Below, one piece after another: positions 1-6,480 of a DNA stretch of 10,279 bases. The stretch is taken from NCBI GenBank assembly GCA_002385675.1, contig DGDY01000150.1, positions 1,803 through 12,081 of the forward strand, given 5' to 3'. How positions within the stretch are numbered: the stretch's first letter is position 1; each line of letters begins with the position of its first letter. A model generated the notes under the pieces. It ran no database searches. It saw nothing but the letters and a program-made list of their open reading frames with translations, and was not told where the DNA came from. Source of the stretch: Anaerolineales bacterium UBA3940 (GTDB lineage: Bacteria; Chloroflexota; Anaerolineae; Aggregatilineales; UBA3940). Made by a program: the position numbers and the translations under genes.

Positions 1-452
1 ACCTCCGCACCGATGAACCCGCCGCCGATCACCACGAAGCGTCGCCGCTCGTCGGCCAGGCGGCGCAGGCGGCGGTAGTCCTCCAGCGTGCGATAGTAGA
101 CGACGCCCTCGCCGCCGAAAGGCAGGCGGCGGGGGCGCCCGCCGGTGGCGAGCAGCAGCTTGCCATAGCGGATCGTCTGGCCCCGGTCGTCCTGCACGGT
201 TTTGCCTGCTGGGTCGAGCGCCACCACGCGCCGCCCCAGGTGCAGATCCACGCCCTGCTGCCCGGTGTTGCGCCAGATGCCGTCCAGCGGCTTGCCCTTC
301 CACAGCCCCTTCGACAGGGGCGGGCGGTTGTAGGGCGGCTCCTGCTCTGCGCTGATCATGCCAATGGAGCCTGCCGGGTCCACCTCGCGGATTCCCTGTA
401 CGGCGGCATCCCCGGTCATCCCCCCGCCGACGATCAAGTAATCGTAGTACAT
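1..452 (-). CDS. NAD(P)/FAD-dependent oxidoreductase (ferredoxin-reductase/AIF-like), N-terminal part, cut by the window edge
   Basis: The minus strand reads from an ATG at 452 without a stop to the window edge, giving 150 N-terminal residues. A GAGGGG ribosome site lies about 6 nt upstream of the ATG. Visible motifs are the FAD-binding Rossmann loop VGGGMTGDAA (residues 8-17), the YNRPPLSKGLW segment (41-51) typical of rubredoxin, ferredoxin and AIF-type reductases, the LLLATGGRPRRLP segment (99-111), and the start of the NAD(P)H-binding loop VVIGGGFIGAE (140-150). In this family NAD(P)H electrons pass through FAD to a ferredoxin, a rubredoxin or another acceptor in the cytoplasm. The acceptor cannot be told from this fragment. 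It starts 54 bp after the transaldolase stop on the same strand and is probably co-transcribed with it. The C-terminal dimerisation domain is outside the window. Confidence 0.9.
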   Translation of the reverse strand, partial: MYYDYLIVGGGMTGDAAVQGIREVDPAGSIGMISAEQEPPYNRPPLSKGLWKGKPLDGIWRNTGQQGVDLHLGRRVVALDPAGKTVQDDRGQTIRYGKLLLATGGRPRRLPFGGEGVVYYRTLEDYRRLRRLADERRRFVVIGGGFIGAE

Positions 453-506
453 GGTATTCCCCTCACTGCATCAAGCCGAAGCTGCTTGCGTTGTCGCGAA
501 CAGGCG

Positions 507-1631
507 TCACGCTGCGCGCAGCGCGACCTTGCCCCCGATAGCCTCGATCAGCGCGCGGTGTGCCTCAGCGAACTTGTCGAGGCCCTCCGCCAGTAGCTGA
601 TTCGTCACATCTACGATGTCGATCCCGTGCTGCTTCAGCGCGGCCAGCGTCTGCCGCGCATCCTCTACATCCTGCTCGACGGTGGGGCTGACGACGCCGT
701 GATCGAGGAACGCGTCGATGGTGGCAAGCGGCGCGGTGTTGATCGTGCCCGGGCCGATCAGCGCCTCCAGGTACATCACGTCGCGGTAGTCGGGGTTCTT
801 GGTGCTGGTACTCGCCCACAGAAGCCGCTGGCTGTGCGCGCCGCGCGCAGCCAGCACGCGGAAGCGGGGCGAGGCGAAGGTCCGGCGGAAGGACTGGTAC
901 GCAAGCTTCGCATTGGCAAGCCCGGCACGCCCCTTCAAAGCGGCGAGGCTGGCCGCCCGCTCGCCATCCGCCGCCTGAATCTGCTCGTCAAGCAGGCGGT
1001 CGACCAGTCCATCTACCCGGCTGACAAACAGCGACGCCACCGAGCGAACCCGCTCGACAGATTTCCCGAGCCGCACGCGGCGCTCCAGCGCGCGCAGATA
1101 GGCGTCCATCACCGCTTCGTACATCTCCAGGCCGAAGATCAGCGTGATGTTGATATTGATGCCGTCCGCAAGGCTCTCCTCGATGGCGAGAAGCCCCGCC
1201 GGGGTGGCGGGGATTTTGATCATGAGGTTGGGGCGGTTCACCACCTGCCACAAATGCCGGACCTGCTCCAGCGTGGCCTGCCAGTCATGCGCGAGAAGCG
1301 GCGATACCTCCAGGCTGACGTAGCCGTCCAGCCCGCCGGTCCTGTCGAACACGGGCCGGAACATGTCCGCCGCCGTCTGGATATCCTTAACCGCCAGCCG
1401 TTCATACACCGCATCCGGCGGGCAGCCGTCTGCGGTCAGCCGCGCGATCTGCCTGTCGTAGAGGCTGCCGCCCAGAATCGAGTCCCTGAACATCGACGGG
1501 TTTGACGTGATGCCGGACACGCCCAGCCCGATCAGCCGTTTGATCTCCCCGTTTCTCAGAAGCTGGCGCGAGAAGGTATCACACCATAAGCTCTGCCCCT
1601 GCTCTGCCAGTTGTTCCACTTTCGGGTGCAT
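507..1631 (-). CDS. tal: transaldolase
   Basis: The product has 374 residues and catalyses reversible dihydroxyacetone transfer between sedoheptulose-7-phosphate and glyceraldehyde-3-phosphate in the non-oxidative pentose phosphate pathway (cytoplasm). Visible are the N-terminal WCDTFSR with the conserved Asp18, the family signature GITSNPSMF (40-48), YVSLEVSPLLAHD with Glu108 (104-116), MIKIPATPAG with the predicted Schiff-base Lys139 (137-146), and the C-terminal ASTSTKNPDYRD. The ~370-aa length fits the longer transaldolase group of actinobacteria, cyanobacteria and Chloroflexota rather than the ~317-aa E. coli TalB. I chose the ATG at 1631 because GAGAGG and AGGAG lie just upstream and the protein begins MHPKVEQLAEQGQSLW. 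A longer in-frame reading to 1778 would add an Arg/Ser-rich tail that overlaps the regulator gene. It lies 64 bp downstream of the SufR-like regulator. Confidence 0.95.
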   Translation of the reverse strand: MHPKVEQLAEQGQSLWCDTFSRQLLRNGEIKRLIGLGVSGITSNPSMFRDSILGGSLYDRQIARLTADGCPPDAVYERLAVKDIQTAADMFRPVFDRTGGLDGYVSLEVSPLLAHDWQATLEQVRHLWQVVNRPNLMIKIPATPAGLLAIEESLADGININITLIFGLEMYEAVMDAYLRALERRVRLGKSVERVRSVASLFVSRVDGLVDRLLDEQIQAADGERAASLAALKGRAGLANAKLAYQSFRRTFASPRFRVLAARGAHSQRLLWASTSTKNPDYRDVMYLEALIGPGTINTAPLATIDAFLDHGVVSPTVEQDVEDARQTLAALKQHGIDIVDVTNQLLAEGLDKFAEAHRALIEAIGGKVALRAA

Positions 1632-1695
1632 GCTCCTATCCTCTCTGCCGTTCCCCTGTGTGCCTCGTATGCACTTGTTTGCGTGTGGGGAGCCG

Positions 1696-2394
1696 CTACT
1701 CCTCGCCCGGCGGCTCCTCGAACTCGAAGGCCGGGTGATCCGCGCTGAGCGGCTCGCCCGGCATGGCGCGGAAAACACAGCGCCCGTGCCCCGCCTGGAA
1801 CCGCTCCTCGCGCCGGACGCGCACGCCGAGCAGTCGCTGCAGGCTCGCGACGGTCACACTGCACAGGGCAGGGCGTTCCATCGCGACGCTGAGGAACGGG
1901 CAGTTGCGCTCCACAAGGAGCAGGTCACCGTCCGCCTCCGCCGTTTCCATGAAGGGATCGTTCTCCAGGTAGATGCCGCGCAGCGCCTCGACGCGCTCCG
2001 CCAGCGACTTGCCCTCCAGCCGGGGCAGCCAGGCGCGGACGCGCTTCTCGGTCAGCGAGGCCAGCACCTGACGCAGCCCGCCCGGCCCCATCTGCTCGGT
2101 CACGGAGTCCAGCAGATCGACCGTGAGCAGGTCGTACTCCTTCGGAAACAGGTGCTCTCCGGCGGTCGTCAGCATGTACACACGGGTCGGGCGGCCCACG
2201 CGCGGCGCGTCCTCGCGGGCCGCCTCGGCGGCCACCCAGCCGTCGGCCTCCATCTGGACGATCTGCTGGCGAACAGCCTCGTAGGTCACGCCAAGCTGCG
2301 CGGCAAGCTCGCCGATGGTCGCACGCTGCTCCTGCTTGATCAGCAGCAGGATGGCGCGGCGAATCTCCGATAACTCCTCAAGCGGTGTCGTCAC
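1696..2394 (-). CDS. SufR-like winged-helix transcriptional regulator with a C-terminal three-cysteine motif
   Basis: The product has 232 residues. The start is a GTG at 2394 preceded by AAGGGGGG. Residues 8-56 form a winged helix-turn-helix (IGELAAQLGVTYEAVRQQI is the helix-turn-helix core), followed by a wing with GRPTRVYMLTTAGEHLFP (68-84), typical of the SufR/DeoR-like group. The C-terminal part has Cys165, Cys178 and Cys206, that is C-X12-C-X27-C, within ERNCPFLSVAMERPALC. From memory, this spacing matches the Fe-S cluster ligands of SufR, which represses Fe-S assembly genes when its cluster is loaded. No suf genes are in the window. Instead the regulator heads a tal-oxidoreductase unit and is divergent from the SRPBCC-PDZ-DinB gene, which suggests it controls one or both. 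Cluster binding and targets are inference. Confidence 0.85.
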   Translation of the reverse strand: MTTPLEELSEIRRAILLLIKQEQRATIGELAAQLGVTYEAVRQQIVQMEADGWVAAEAAREDAPRVGRPTRVYMLTTAGEHLFPKEYDLLTVDLLDSVTEQMGPGGLRQVLASLTEKRVRAWLPRLEGKSLAERVEALRGIYLENDPFMETAEADGDLLLVERNCPFLSVAMERPALCSVTVASLQRLLGVRVRREERFQAGHGRCVFRAMPGEPLSADHPAFEFEEPPGEE

Positions 2395-2428
2395 GATTCC
2401 CCCCTTGTGGTCATTCCTGCATCATGTC

Positions 2429-2443
2429 GTACTTTGACAGTAC
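2429..2443. promoter_or_regulatory. dyad GTACT-N5-AGTAC over a -35 box (candidate operator)
   Basis: This is a perfect 5-bp inverted repeat with a 5-bp centre, and the centre is most of the TTGACA -35 hexamer of the rightward promoter. It lies in the intergenic region shared by the SufR-like regulator and the divergent gene, where a repressor site is expected. A short dyad can arise by chance, and it does not match the CAAC/GTTG-type site I recall for cyanobacterial SufR. Confidence 0.4.
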
Positions 2444-2461
2444 TGGGTGCGGCTATATTAT
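2434..2461 (+). promoter_or_regulatory. sigma70-type promoter for the SRPBCC-PDZ-DinB gene
   Basis: TTGACA (2434-2439, perfect -35) and TATTAT (2456-2461, 5 of 6 to consensus) are 16 bp apart. Transcription would begin near 2468 and give a leader of about 110 nt before the ATG at 2579. A perfect TATAAT also occurs at 2477-2482 but has no good -35 box at the right distance. The surrounding AT-rich stretch (about 2453-2490) stands out in GC-rich DNA. A leftward promoter for the regulator must also lie here, but I could not pick one with confidence. Confidence 0.6.
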
Positions 2462-2578
2462 GCAAGTCTTTTCTTGTATAATTATCGGATTCGGTAGGCG
2501 GGGACTATCGTGCCGTTGACTCTCTAGAACAGATGGTTTACTCTGGGAGGTAGGTGTTCATTTGTGGAGAACAGGGCT

Positions 2579-3781
2579 ATGGCTTACGAATTTAGACTAA
2601 CCCAGCACGTCAGCCAGCCGCGCGAAGCGGTTTTCTACGCCTTTACCAAGGGCTCGATGCTCTCCAACTGGTGGTGCGACTGGGCCTTCGTGCCACCCTT
2701 CGGCATGCGCGTGCTGTACATGTACTGGCAGACCGGCTTCCAGGCGATGGGAAAGTTCGAGGAGTTTGAAGAGCCGGAGCGTCTCGCGTTCACCTGGGTG
2801 GACGGCGACTCGCCCGCCTGCAACGCGACCGTGACGCTGAGTGAGTCGAACGGCGGCACGGATGTCGAGCTGGTGTTCACCAACATCACCAACGAGAACC
2901 AGGCGGAGCAACTCGAAAAGCACTGGCGGCTGGGGCTGGAAAACCTCGCCTCGGTGCTGGAGACGGGCATCGACCTGCGGGTCGCGCGGAAGCCCATGCT
3001 CGGCGTCTACCTCGGCGAGCTGGTCACTGCGCAGAACGCCGACCGGTACGGCACGCCGCACGGCATCATCATCGAGGGGACGCTCCCCGGCCTGAGCGCC
3101 GAGAGCGCCGGGCTGAAGTCAGGCGATGTGCTGGTCGAGGCGGCAGGCCAGCGGCTGGCCGACTACAGCGACCTGACCGGCATCCTGGCAGGGCGCACGG
3201 TTGGCGATGTCGTGGACGTCACCTATATGCGCGACGGTGAGCGCCATACCGCCGCGATGGAGTTGAAGCCCCAGCAGATCGTCGAGGTCCCGCGTGACCC
3301 GAACGAGCTTGCCGACCGGCTTGCCGCACTCTACGCCCAGGCGAGAGAGGCACTCAACGACGTGCTCGACGGCGTCACCGAGGAGCAGGCCAACGCCATC
3401 GTCGCCCCGGAGGAGTGGACCATCCGGCAGATCGTGGCGCATCTCATCGCGGCGGAGCGTGACGAGCAAACGTCCATCAGCCTGGTAATGGACGGCTCCA
3501 ACGACGTGTTCAACTACAACAACAACTCACTCGTCCGCATCGAGCCGCTGATACGCTCCTACCCGACCCTGCCAGAGTTGGTCGCTGCGGTGGCTCGCAC
3601 GCAGGACGAAACCGTCGAGGCAGTGCGCCGCCTGCCGCCGGAGTTCGTCGAGCGGCGGGGTGCATACGACCAGTTAGGCCGGGTGCTGCTCTTCGATGCC
3701 GAGAGCCACCTTGGGGAGCATATCGAGCAGATCGAGAAGGCAAAGGCGGCGCTCCTGCAGCGCGAGGGCGGCGCAGGCTAG
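2579..3781 (+). CDS. three-domain fusion protein: SRPBCC/AHSA1-like + PDZ + DinB-like
   Basis: The product has 400 residues from the ATG at 2579, which has GGAG 9 nt upstream. An in-frame GTG at 2564 would add five residues but has worse spacing (13 nt) to GGGAGG. Residues 4-132 resemble an AHSA1/activator-of-Hsp90-type SRPBCC (START-like) domain: YEFRLTQHVSQPREAVFYAF, then LSNWWCDWAF, and the GLENLASVLETG end helix. Residues 138-235 form a PDZ domain: LGVYLGE, HGIIIEGTLPGLSAESAGLK, SGDVLVEAAGQRL. Residues 243-393 form a DinB-like four-helix domain with the expected metal triad His288 (WTIRQIVAHL), His377 and His381 (SHLGEHIEQI). There is no signal peptide, so it should be cytoplasmic. The function is unknown. 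SRPBCC domains bind hydrophobic ligands, PDZ domains bind C-terminal peptides, and DinB proteins are often metal-dependent thiol transferases. It is divergent from the SufR-like regulator. Confidence 0.85.
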   Translation: MAYEFRLTQHVSQPREAVFYAFTKGSMLSNWWCDWAFVPPFGMRVLYMYWQTGFQAMGKFEEFEEPERLAFTWVDGDSPACNATVTLSESNGGTDVELVFTNITNENQAEQLEKHWRLGLENLASVLETGIDLRVARKPMLGVYLGELVTAQNADRYGTPHGIIIEGTLPGLSAESAGLKSGDVLVEAAGQRLADYSDLTGILAGRTVGDVVDVTYMRDGERHTAAMELKPQQIVEVPRDPNELADRLAALYAQAREALNDVLDGVTEEQANAIVAPEEWTIRQIVAHLIAAERDEQTSISLVMDGSNDVFNYNNNSLVRIEPLIRSYPTLPELVAAVARTQDETVEAVRRLPPEFVERRGAYDQLGRVLLFDAESHLGEHIEQIEKAKAALLQREGGAG

Positions 3782-3853
3782 GGCGTCTTAAGACCCCCTT
3801 TCCAATTTCTACGTATGCGGCTTGCCCGTGTACGTACCCACTTTTCAACACCG

Positions 3854-3883
3854 GTCGCCGGTGGGTAGGCCCCCACCGGCGGC
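3854..3883 (+). terminator. GC-rich stem-loop 72 bp after the fusion gene (terminator-like, no T-tract)
   Basis: The stem pairs 3854-3865 with 3872-3883, 12 bp with one wobble, around the six-base loop TAGGCC. The core is GCCGGTGGG/CCCACCGGC. There is no T-run on either side, so it is not a classic Rho-independent terminator. It could stop transcription weakly, protect the 3' end of the upstream mRNA, or be part of a structured leader for the downstream gene. Confidence 0.4.
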
Positions 3884-4099
3884 CATGCCACCCCCCTCGC
3901 GCGGCGGCCCGCCACCTCACGGGAACGAAACTACACGCGGATGCGTCATTAATAGTGACGATGCGAGCGTACGCCCCCGCCTGACCACCCGCGTGTGGAC
4001 ATCCCACATCTGGCCCTGACGGGCGCTCGTCTCGCGCGAGCCTGGCCCTGCTCATCCTAAGGACGGAAGACAGGAAGCGCAAAAGGGCATTATGTTGTT

Positions 4100-4124
4100 G
4101 GTATCAGCGAAAGCTGCCTCTACC
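4100..4124 (+). promoter_or_regulatory. leader hairpin with GAAA tetraloop, 10 nt upstream of the Shine-Dalgarno
   Basis: GGTA (4100-4103) pairs with TACC (4121-4124), and CAGC (4105-4108) pairs with GCTG (4113-4116) around a GAAA loop, leaving a 1 by 4 internal loop. The SD AGGAGG of the downstream gene is at 4135-4140. A GNRA-capped hairpin this close to a ribosome site could stabilise or modulate the leader. It matches no riboswitch class I know. Confidence 0.3.
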
Positions 4125-4149
4125 TGCATGAACCAGGAGGGGTAAGGGG

Positions 4150-6315
4150 ATGGATTACAAGAAAATCGCCGTTATTGTGATTATCGGCGTGCTGGCGCTC
4201 AGCACTGCCGCCACGTCCTTCGCGCTGGTGAGGCTGAGCCTGCGGCAGCCGGACATCACGCCGGTCGCGCAGATCACTGAGACGCCGGAGCCTACCGCCG
4301 AGGCGTCGCCCACCCCGCCGGACAGCACACCGACCGACGAGCCGGTTATCGTCACGCTTGCGCCGACGCCGACGCAGATCCCGGTGCTGCCGACGGCCCC
4401 TCCCACCGGCTGCACGGACCTCGCCACCTTCGTGCAGGACGTGACCATCCCTGACGGCACGGTCGTGCGGCCCGGCCAGGCCTTCACCAAAACCTGGCGG
4501 CTGCGCAACGATGGCACCTGCACCTGGACGACCGCCTACGCCATTGTTTTTACCGGCGGGAACGCGATGGGCGGCCCGGCGGCACAAGCGCTCCCGGTGA
4601 GCGTTGCGCCGGGCGGCAGCGTGGACATCTCCATCAACCTGGTCGCGCCGGAAGCTCCGGGGACGTACCGGGGCGAATGGCAGCTTCGCAATGCGGCGGG
4701 GCAGTTGTTCGGCCTCGGCGCGGACCGCAACCGCCCGTTCTGGCTCCAGGTGCGTGTCGAAGCCGCGCCTGCGCCCACGGCGACCAACACGCCTGCGGTG
4801 ACCATTACCGACTGGCGCGGCGAGTACTTCCGCTCGCGCACCCCGTCCGGTGCACCGGCGCTGGTGCGCAATGACCGCCAGATCGACTTCAACTGGCATG
4901 GCGACGCGCCCGACAGCCGCCTGCCCGCCGACGGCTTCTCCGCCCGGTGGACGCGCAGCATCACGTTTGAACCGGGCGTGTACCGCTTCCGCACGTTTGC
5001 CGACGACGGCGTGCGCGTATGGATCGGCGACACGCTGATCATCGATGACTGGCAGGACGGCGTCGCGCGGGAGAACACCGCGACCTACGCCATCACCGGC
5101 GGGGCGCGCACCGTGCGCGTCGAGTACTACGAGAACACCGGCGCGGCGGTTGTCCGCTTTAGCTGGGAGCGCGTCACCGAGTCGTCCTTCCCGCAGTGGC
5201 AGGGGCGCTACTGGGCCAACCGCAATTTTGAGGGCGCGCCCGTCATCATCCGCAACGACAGCCAGATCGACTTCAACTGGCAGCAGGGCCCGGTCTTTGC
5301 CGGGATGCCCGCCGACGACTTCTCGGTGCGCTGGACGCGCGACGTGGCATTCTCCGCCGGGGTGTACCGCTTCCATGCGACGGTGGACGATGGCGTGCGC
5401 GTGTGGATCGGCGATACGCTGATCATCGACGACTGGCGCGACTCGAGCGTGCGCGATCTGACGGTTGACGTGAGGCTGGGTCAGGGCACGTTCCCCATCC
5501 GCGTGGACTACTACGAACGCGGCGGCGACGCTATCGCCCGCGTGTGGTGGGAGCGGATCTCCGACCTGCCCACGGCGGTACCCCCCACCAGCCGCCCGCC
5601 GACCGCAACCGCGACGGTGACCAATACCGTCGCCGCGCCAACGGCCACCGCGACAGCGACCGCCACGGCAACGGCGACAGCAACCGGGACGGCGACGGAG
5701 CCGCCGCTCACCGAGACGCCAACGGCCACCGCCACGCTCACCGAGACGCCGACAGCGACGGCGACCGAAACGCCGACCGTCACCGCCTCGCCGACGTTCG
5801 TGCCGGATGGCTCGTCCATCGCCGGGTTCGTATGGCATGACGTGTGCGCGCTGACCGGGCAGCCCGCCATCAGCGCCGCCACCGGCGAGGAGCCGCCGGA
5901 GGACAACGGCTGCGTCGTGGCGGAGGATGGCACGTACATCGGCAACGGCCTGTTTGAGCTGGGCGAGCCGGGCATCCGGCGGGTGCTGGTCGCGGTCAGC
6001 CCCGGCGAGGATTGCACCGCCGATCCGATCCTGACGACGACCACGCGCCGCAACGGCTACTTCAGCTTCGCCGGGTTGGAGCCGGGTACGTACTGCGTGT
6101 TCGTCCCGGCGGGCGAGGATTCGCCGAACGCGGATCGCCTGCTGCCCGGTCGCTGGTCGTACCCCGACGCGAGCGGCAGCGTGATCGTCACCATTGAGGA
6201 GGGCAATCCTCTGCCTGAAGTCGCGTTCTTCGGCTGGGATTACGACCTGCTGCCCGACACGACGCGCTCGCCGCTGCGAAGCCTGCTGGGGATCGGCGGC
6301 AGCCGGAACCGGTAG
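4150..6315 (+). CDS. envelope-anchored multidomain protein: FW (NBR1-type) + two PA14 + SdrD_B-like domain
   Basis: The product has 721 residues. Its ATG has a strong AGGAGG 9 nt upstream. A Lys-flanked hydrophobic segment (residues 6-28) is a membrane anchor or Sec signal, followed by a Pro/Thr linker (34-86). Residues 88-203 form an FW domain (NBR1-type Ig fold) with the four hallmark Trp: 116, 126, 177 and 198. Residues 221-342 and 349-471 are two PA14 domains, each with an identical 17-residue core (DDGVRVWIGDTLIIDDW at 285-301 and 413-429). PA14 domains usually bind carbohydrate or form structural beta-barrels. A Thr/Ala/Pro linker (473-552) leads to an SdrD_B/prealbumin-like domain (556-655: SIAGFVWHDV, GLFELGEPGIRRVLV, NGYFSFAGLEPGTYCVFV). 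It is probably an extracytoplasmic glycan-binding or adhesive protein. No catalytic domain is visible. A terminator follows 117 bp after the stop. Confidence 0.9.
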   Translation: MDYKKIAVIVIIGVLALSTAATSFALVRLSLRQPDITPVAQITETPEPTAEASPTPPDSTPTDEPVIVTLAPTPTQIPVLPTAPPTGCTDLATFVQDVTIPDGTVVRPGQAFTKTWRLRNDGTCTWTTAYAIVFTGGNAMGGPAAQALPVSVAPGGSVDISINLVAPEAPGTYRGEWQLRNAAGQLFGLGADRNRPFWLQVRVEAAPAPTATNTPAVTITDWRGEYFRSRTPSGAPALVRNDRQIDFNWHGDAPDSRLPADGFSARWTRSITFEPGVYRFRTFADDGVRVWIGDTLIIDDWQDGVARENTATYAITGGARTVRVEYYENTGAAVVRFSWERVTESSFPQWQGRYWANRNFEGAPVIIRNDSQIDFNWQQGPVFAGMPADDFSVRWTRDVAFSAGVYRFHATVDDGVRVWIGDTLIIDDWRDSSVRDLTVDVRLGQGTFPIRVDYYERGGDAIARVWWERISDLPTAVPPTSRPPTATATVTNTVAAPTATATATATATATATGTATEPPLTETPTATATLTETPTATATETPTVTASPTFVPDGSSIAGFVWHDVCALTGQPAISAATGEEPPEDNGCVVAEDGTYIGNGLFELGEPGIRRVLVAVSPGEDCTADPILTTTTRRNGYFSFAGLEPGTYCVFVPAGEDSPNADRLLPGRWSYPDASGSVIVTIEEGNPLPEVAFFGWDYDLLPDTTRSPLRSLLGIGGSRNR
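5599..5796 (+). repeat. low-complexity Thr/Ala/Pro-coding repeat (inter-domain linker)
   Basis: Degenerate 6-base units of the form ACN-GCN encode Thr-Ala tandems (PTATATATATAT) and then repeated (L)TETPTATAT units, residues 484-549 of the PA14 protein. It is a flexible, possibly O-glycosylated linker between the second PA14 and the SdrD_B-like domain. The synonymous variation between units suggests an old or selected tract rather than fresh slippage. Confidence 0.8.
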
Positions 6316-6350
6316 GCCGCCGGGCGAACCGTCACGTTGCCTGAGAATAC

Positions 6351-6362
6351 AGCACGCGTGCT
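6351..6362. repeat. 12-bp perfect palindrome AGCACGCGTGCT
   Basis: The palindrome is self-complementary and lies 36 bp after the PA14-protein stop. A second hairpin, CGATGCG-N8-CGCATCG (6382-6403), follows. Both precede the true terminator between two convergent genes. No role is clear. Confidence 0.4.
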
Positions 6363-6432
6363 TTGGCCCCTCATTCCGACCCGATGCGCGATGCTCCGCA
6401 TCGACCGCATCGGCTCACCCTGAGGAATCAGA

Positions 6433-6469
6433 AGAGCCAGGCGGTGATGCCTGGCTCTCTTTTTGTTTT
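6433..6469 (+). terminator. Rho-independent terminator of the PA14-protein gene
   Basis: A perfect 10-bp stem AGAGCCAGGC/GCCTGGCTCT (6433-6442 with 6449-6458) with loop GGTGAT is followed by CTTTTTGTTTT. The T-tract is on the plus strand, so it serves the rightward gene. It sits 12 bp before the end of the convergent YceI gene and has no matching T-tract for that direction. Confidence 0.92.
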
Positions 6470-6480
6470 CAGCTTCTATC

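Larger units (their letters stand above)
3782..4149. other. 368-bp intergenic region with several hairpins, no gene recognised
   Basis: This stretch lies between two same-strand genes. It holds a 10-bp palindrome GTCTTAAGAC (3785-3794) just after the stop codon, a strong GC-rich hairpin (3854-3883), a small hairpin CGTCATT-AAT-AGTGACG with one G-T wobble (3944-3960), and a GNRA-loop hairpin before the next ribosome site (4100-4124). I see no tRNA, no known riboswitch core and no convincing promoter. Short open frames here lack ribosome sites and family features. Confidence 0.6.

Noticed and set aside
627..1505. A 292-aa plus-strand open frame across the transaldolase
   Set aside because: It mirrors the transaldolase coding frame, is Arg-rich, and has no recognisable domain.
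1632..1778. N-terminal extension of the transaldolase by 49 residues
   Set aside because: It would overlap the regulator gene and add an Arg/Ser-rich tail. The ATG at 1631 has its own ribosome site and matches the family start.
3822..4019. A 65-aa open frame in the intergenic region
   Set aside because: It has a TTG start, no ribosome site, Pro-rich low complexity and lies over a hairpin.
4060..4149. Riboswitch upstream of the PA14 protein
   Set aside because: The sequence does not fit the TPP, cobalamin, SAM or cyclic-di-GMP cores I know. Only a small GNRA hairpin is supported.
5640..5790. Possible CRISPR or satellite repeat
   Set aside because: The repeat unit is six bases, in frame, and encodes a Thr/Ala linker. 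There are no spacers.
4120..5838. A 572-aa open frame antisense to the PA14 protein
   Set aside because: It is an Arg/Gly/Ala-rich shadow caused by high GC at third positions of the real gene. It has no domain signature, and the sense frame has clear FW and PA14 domains.
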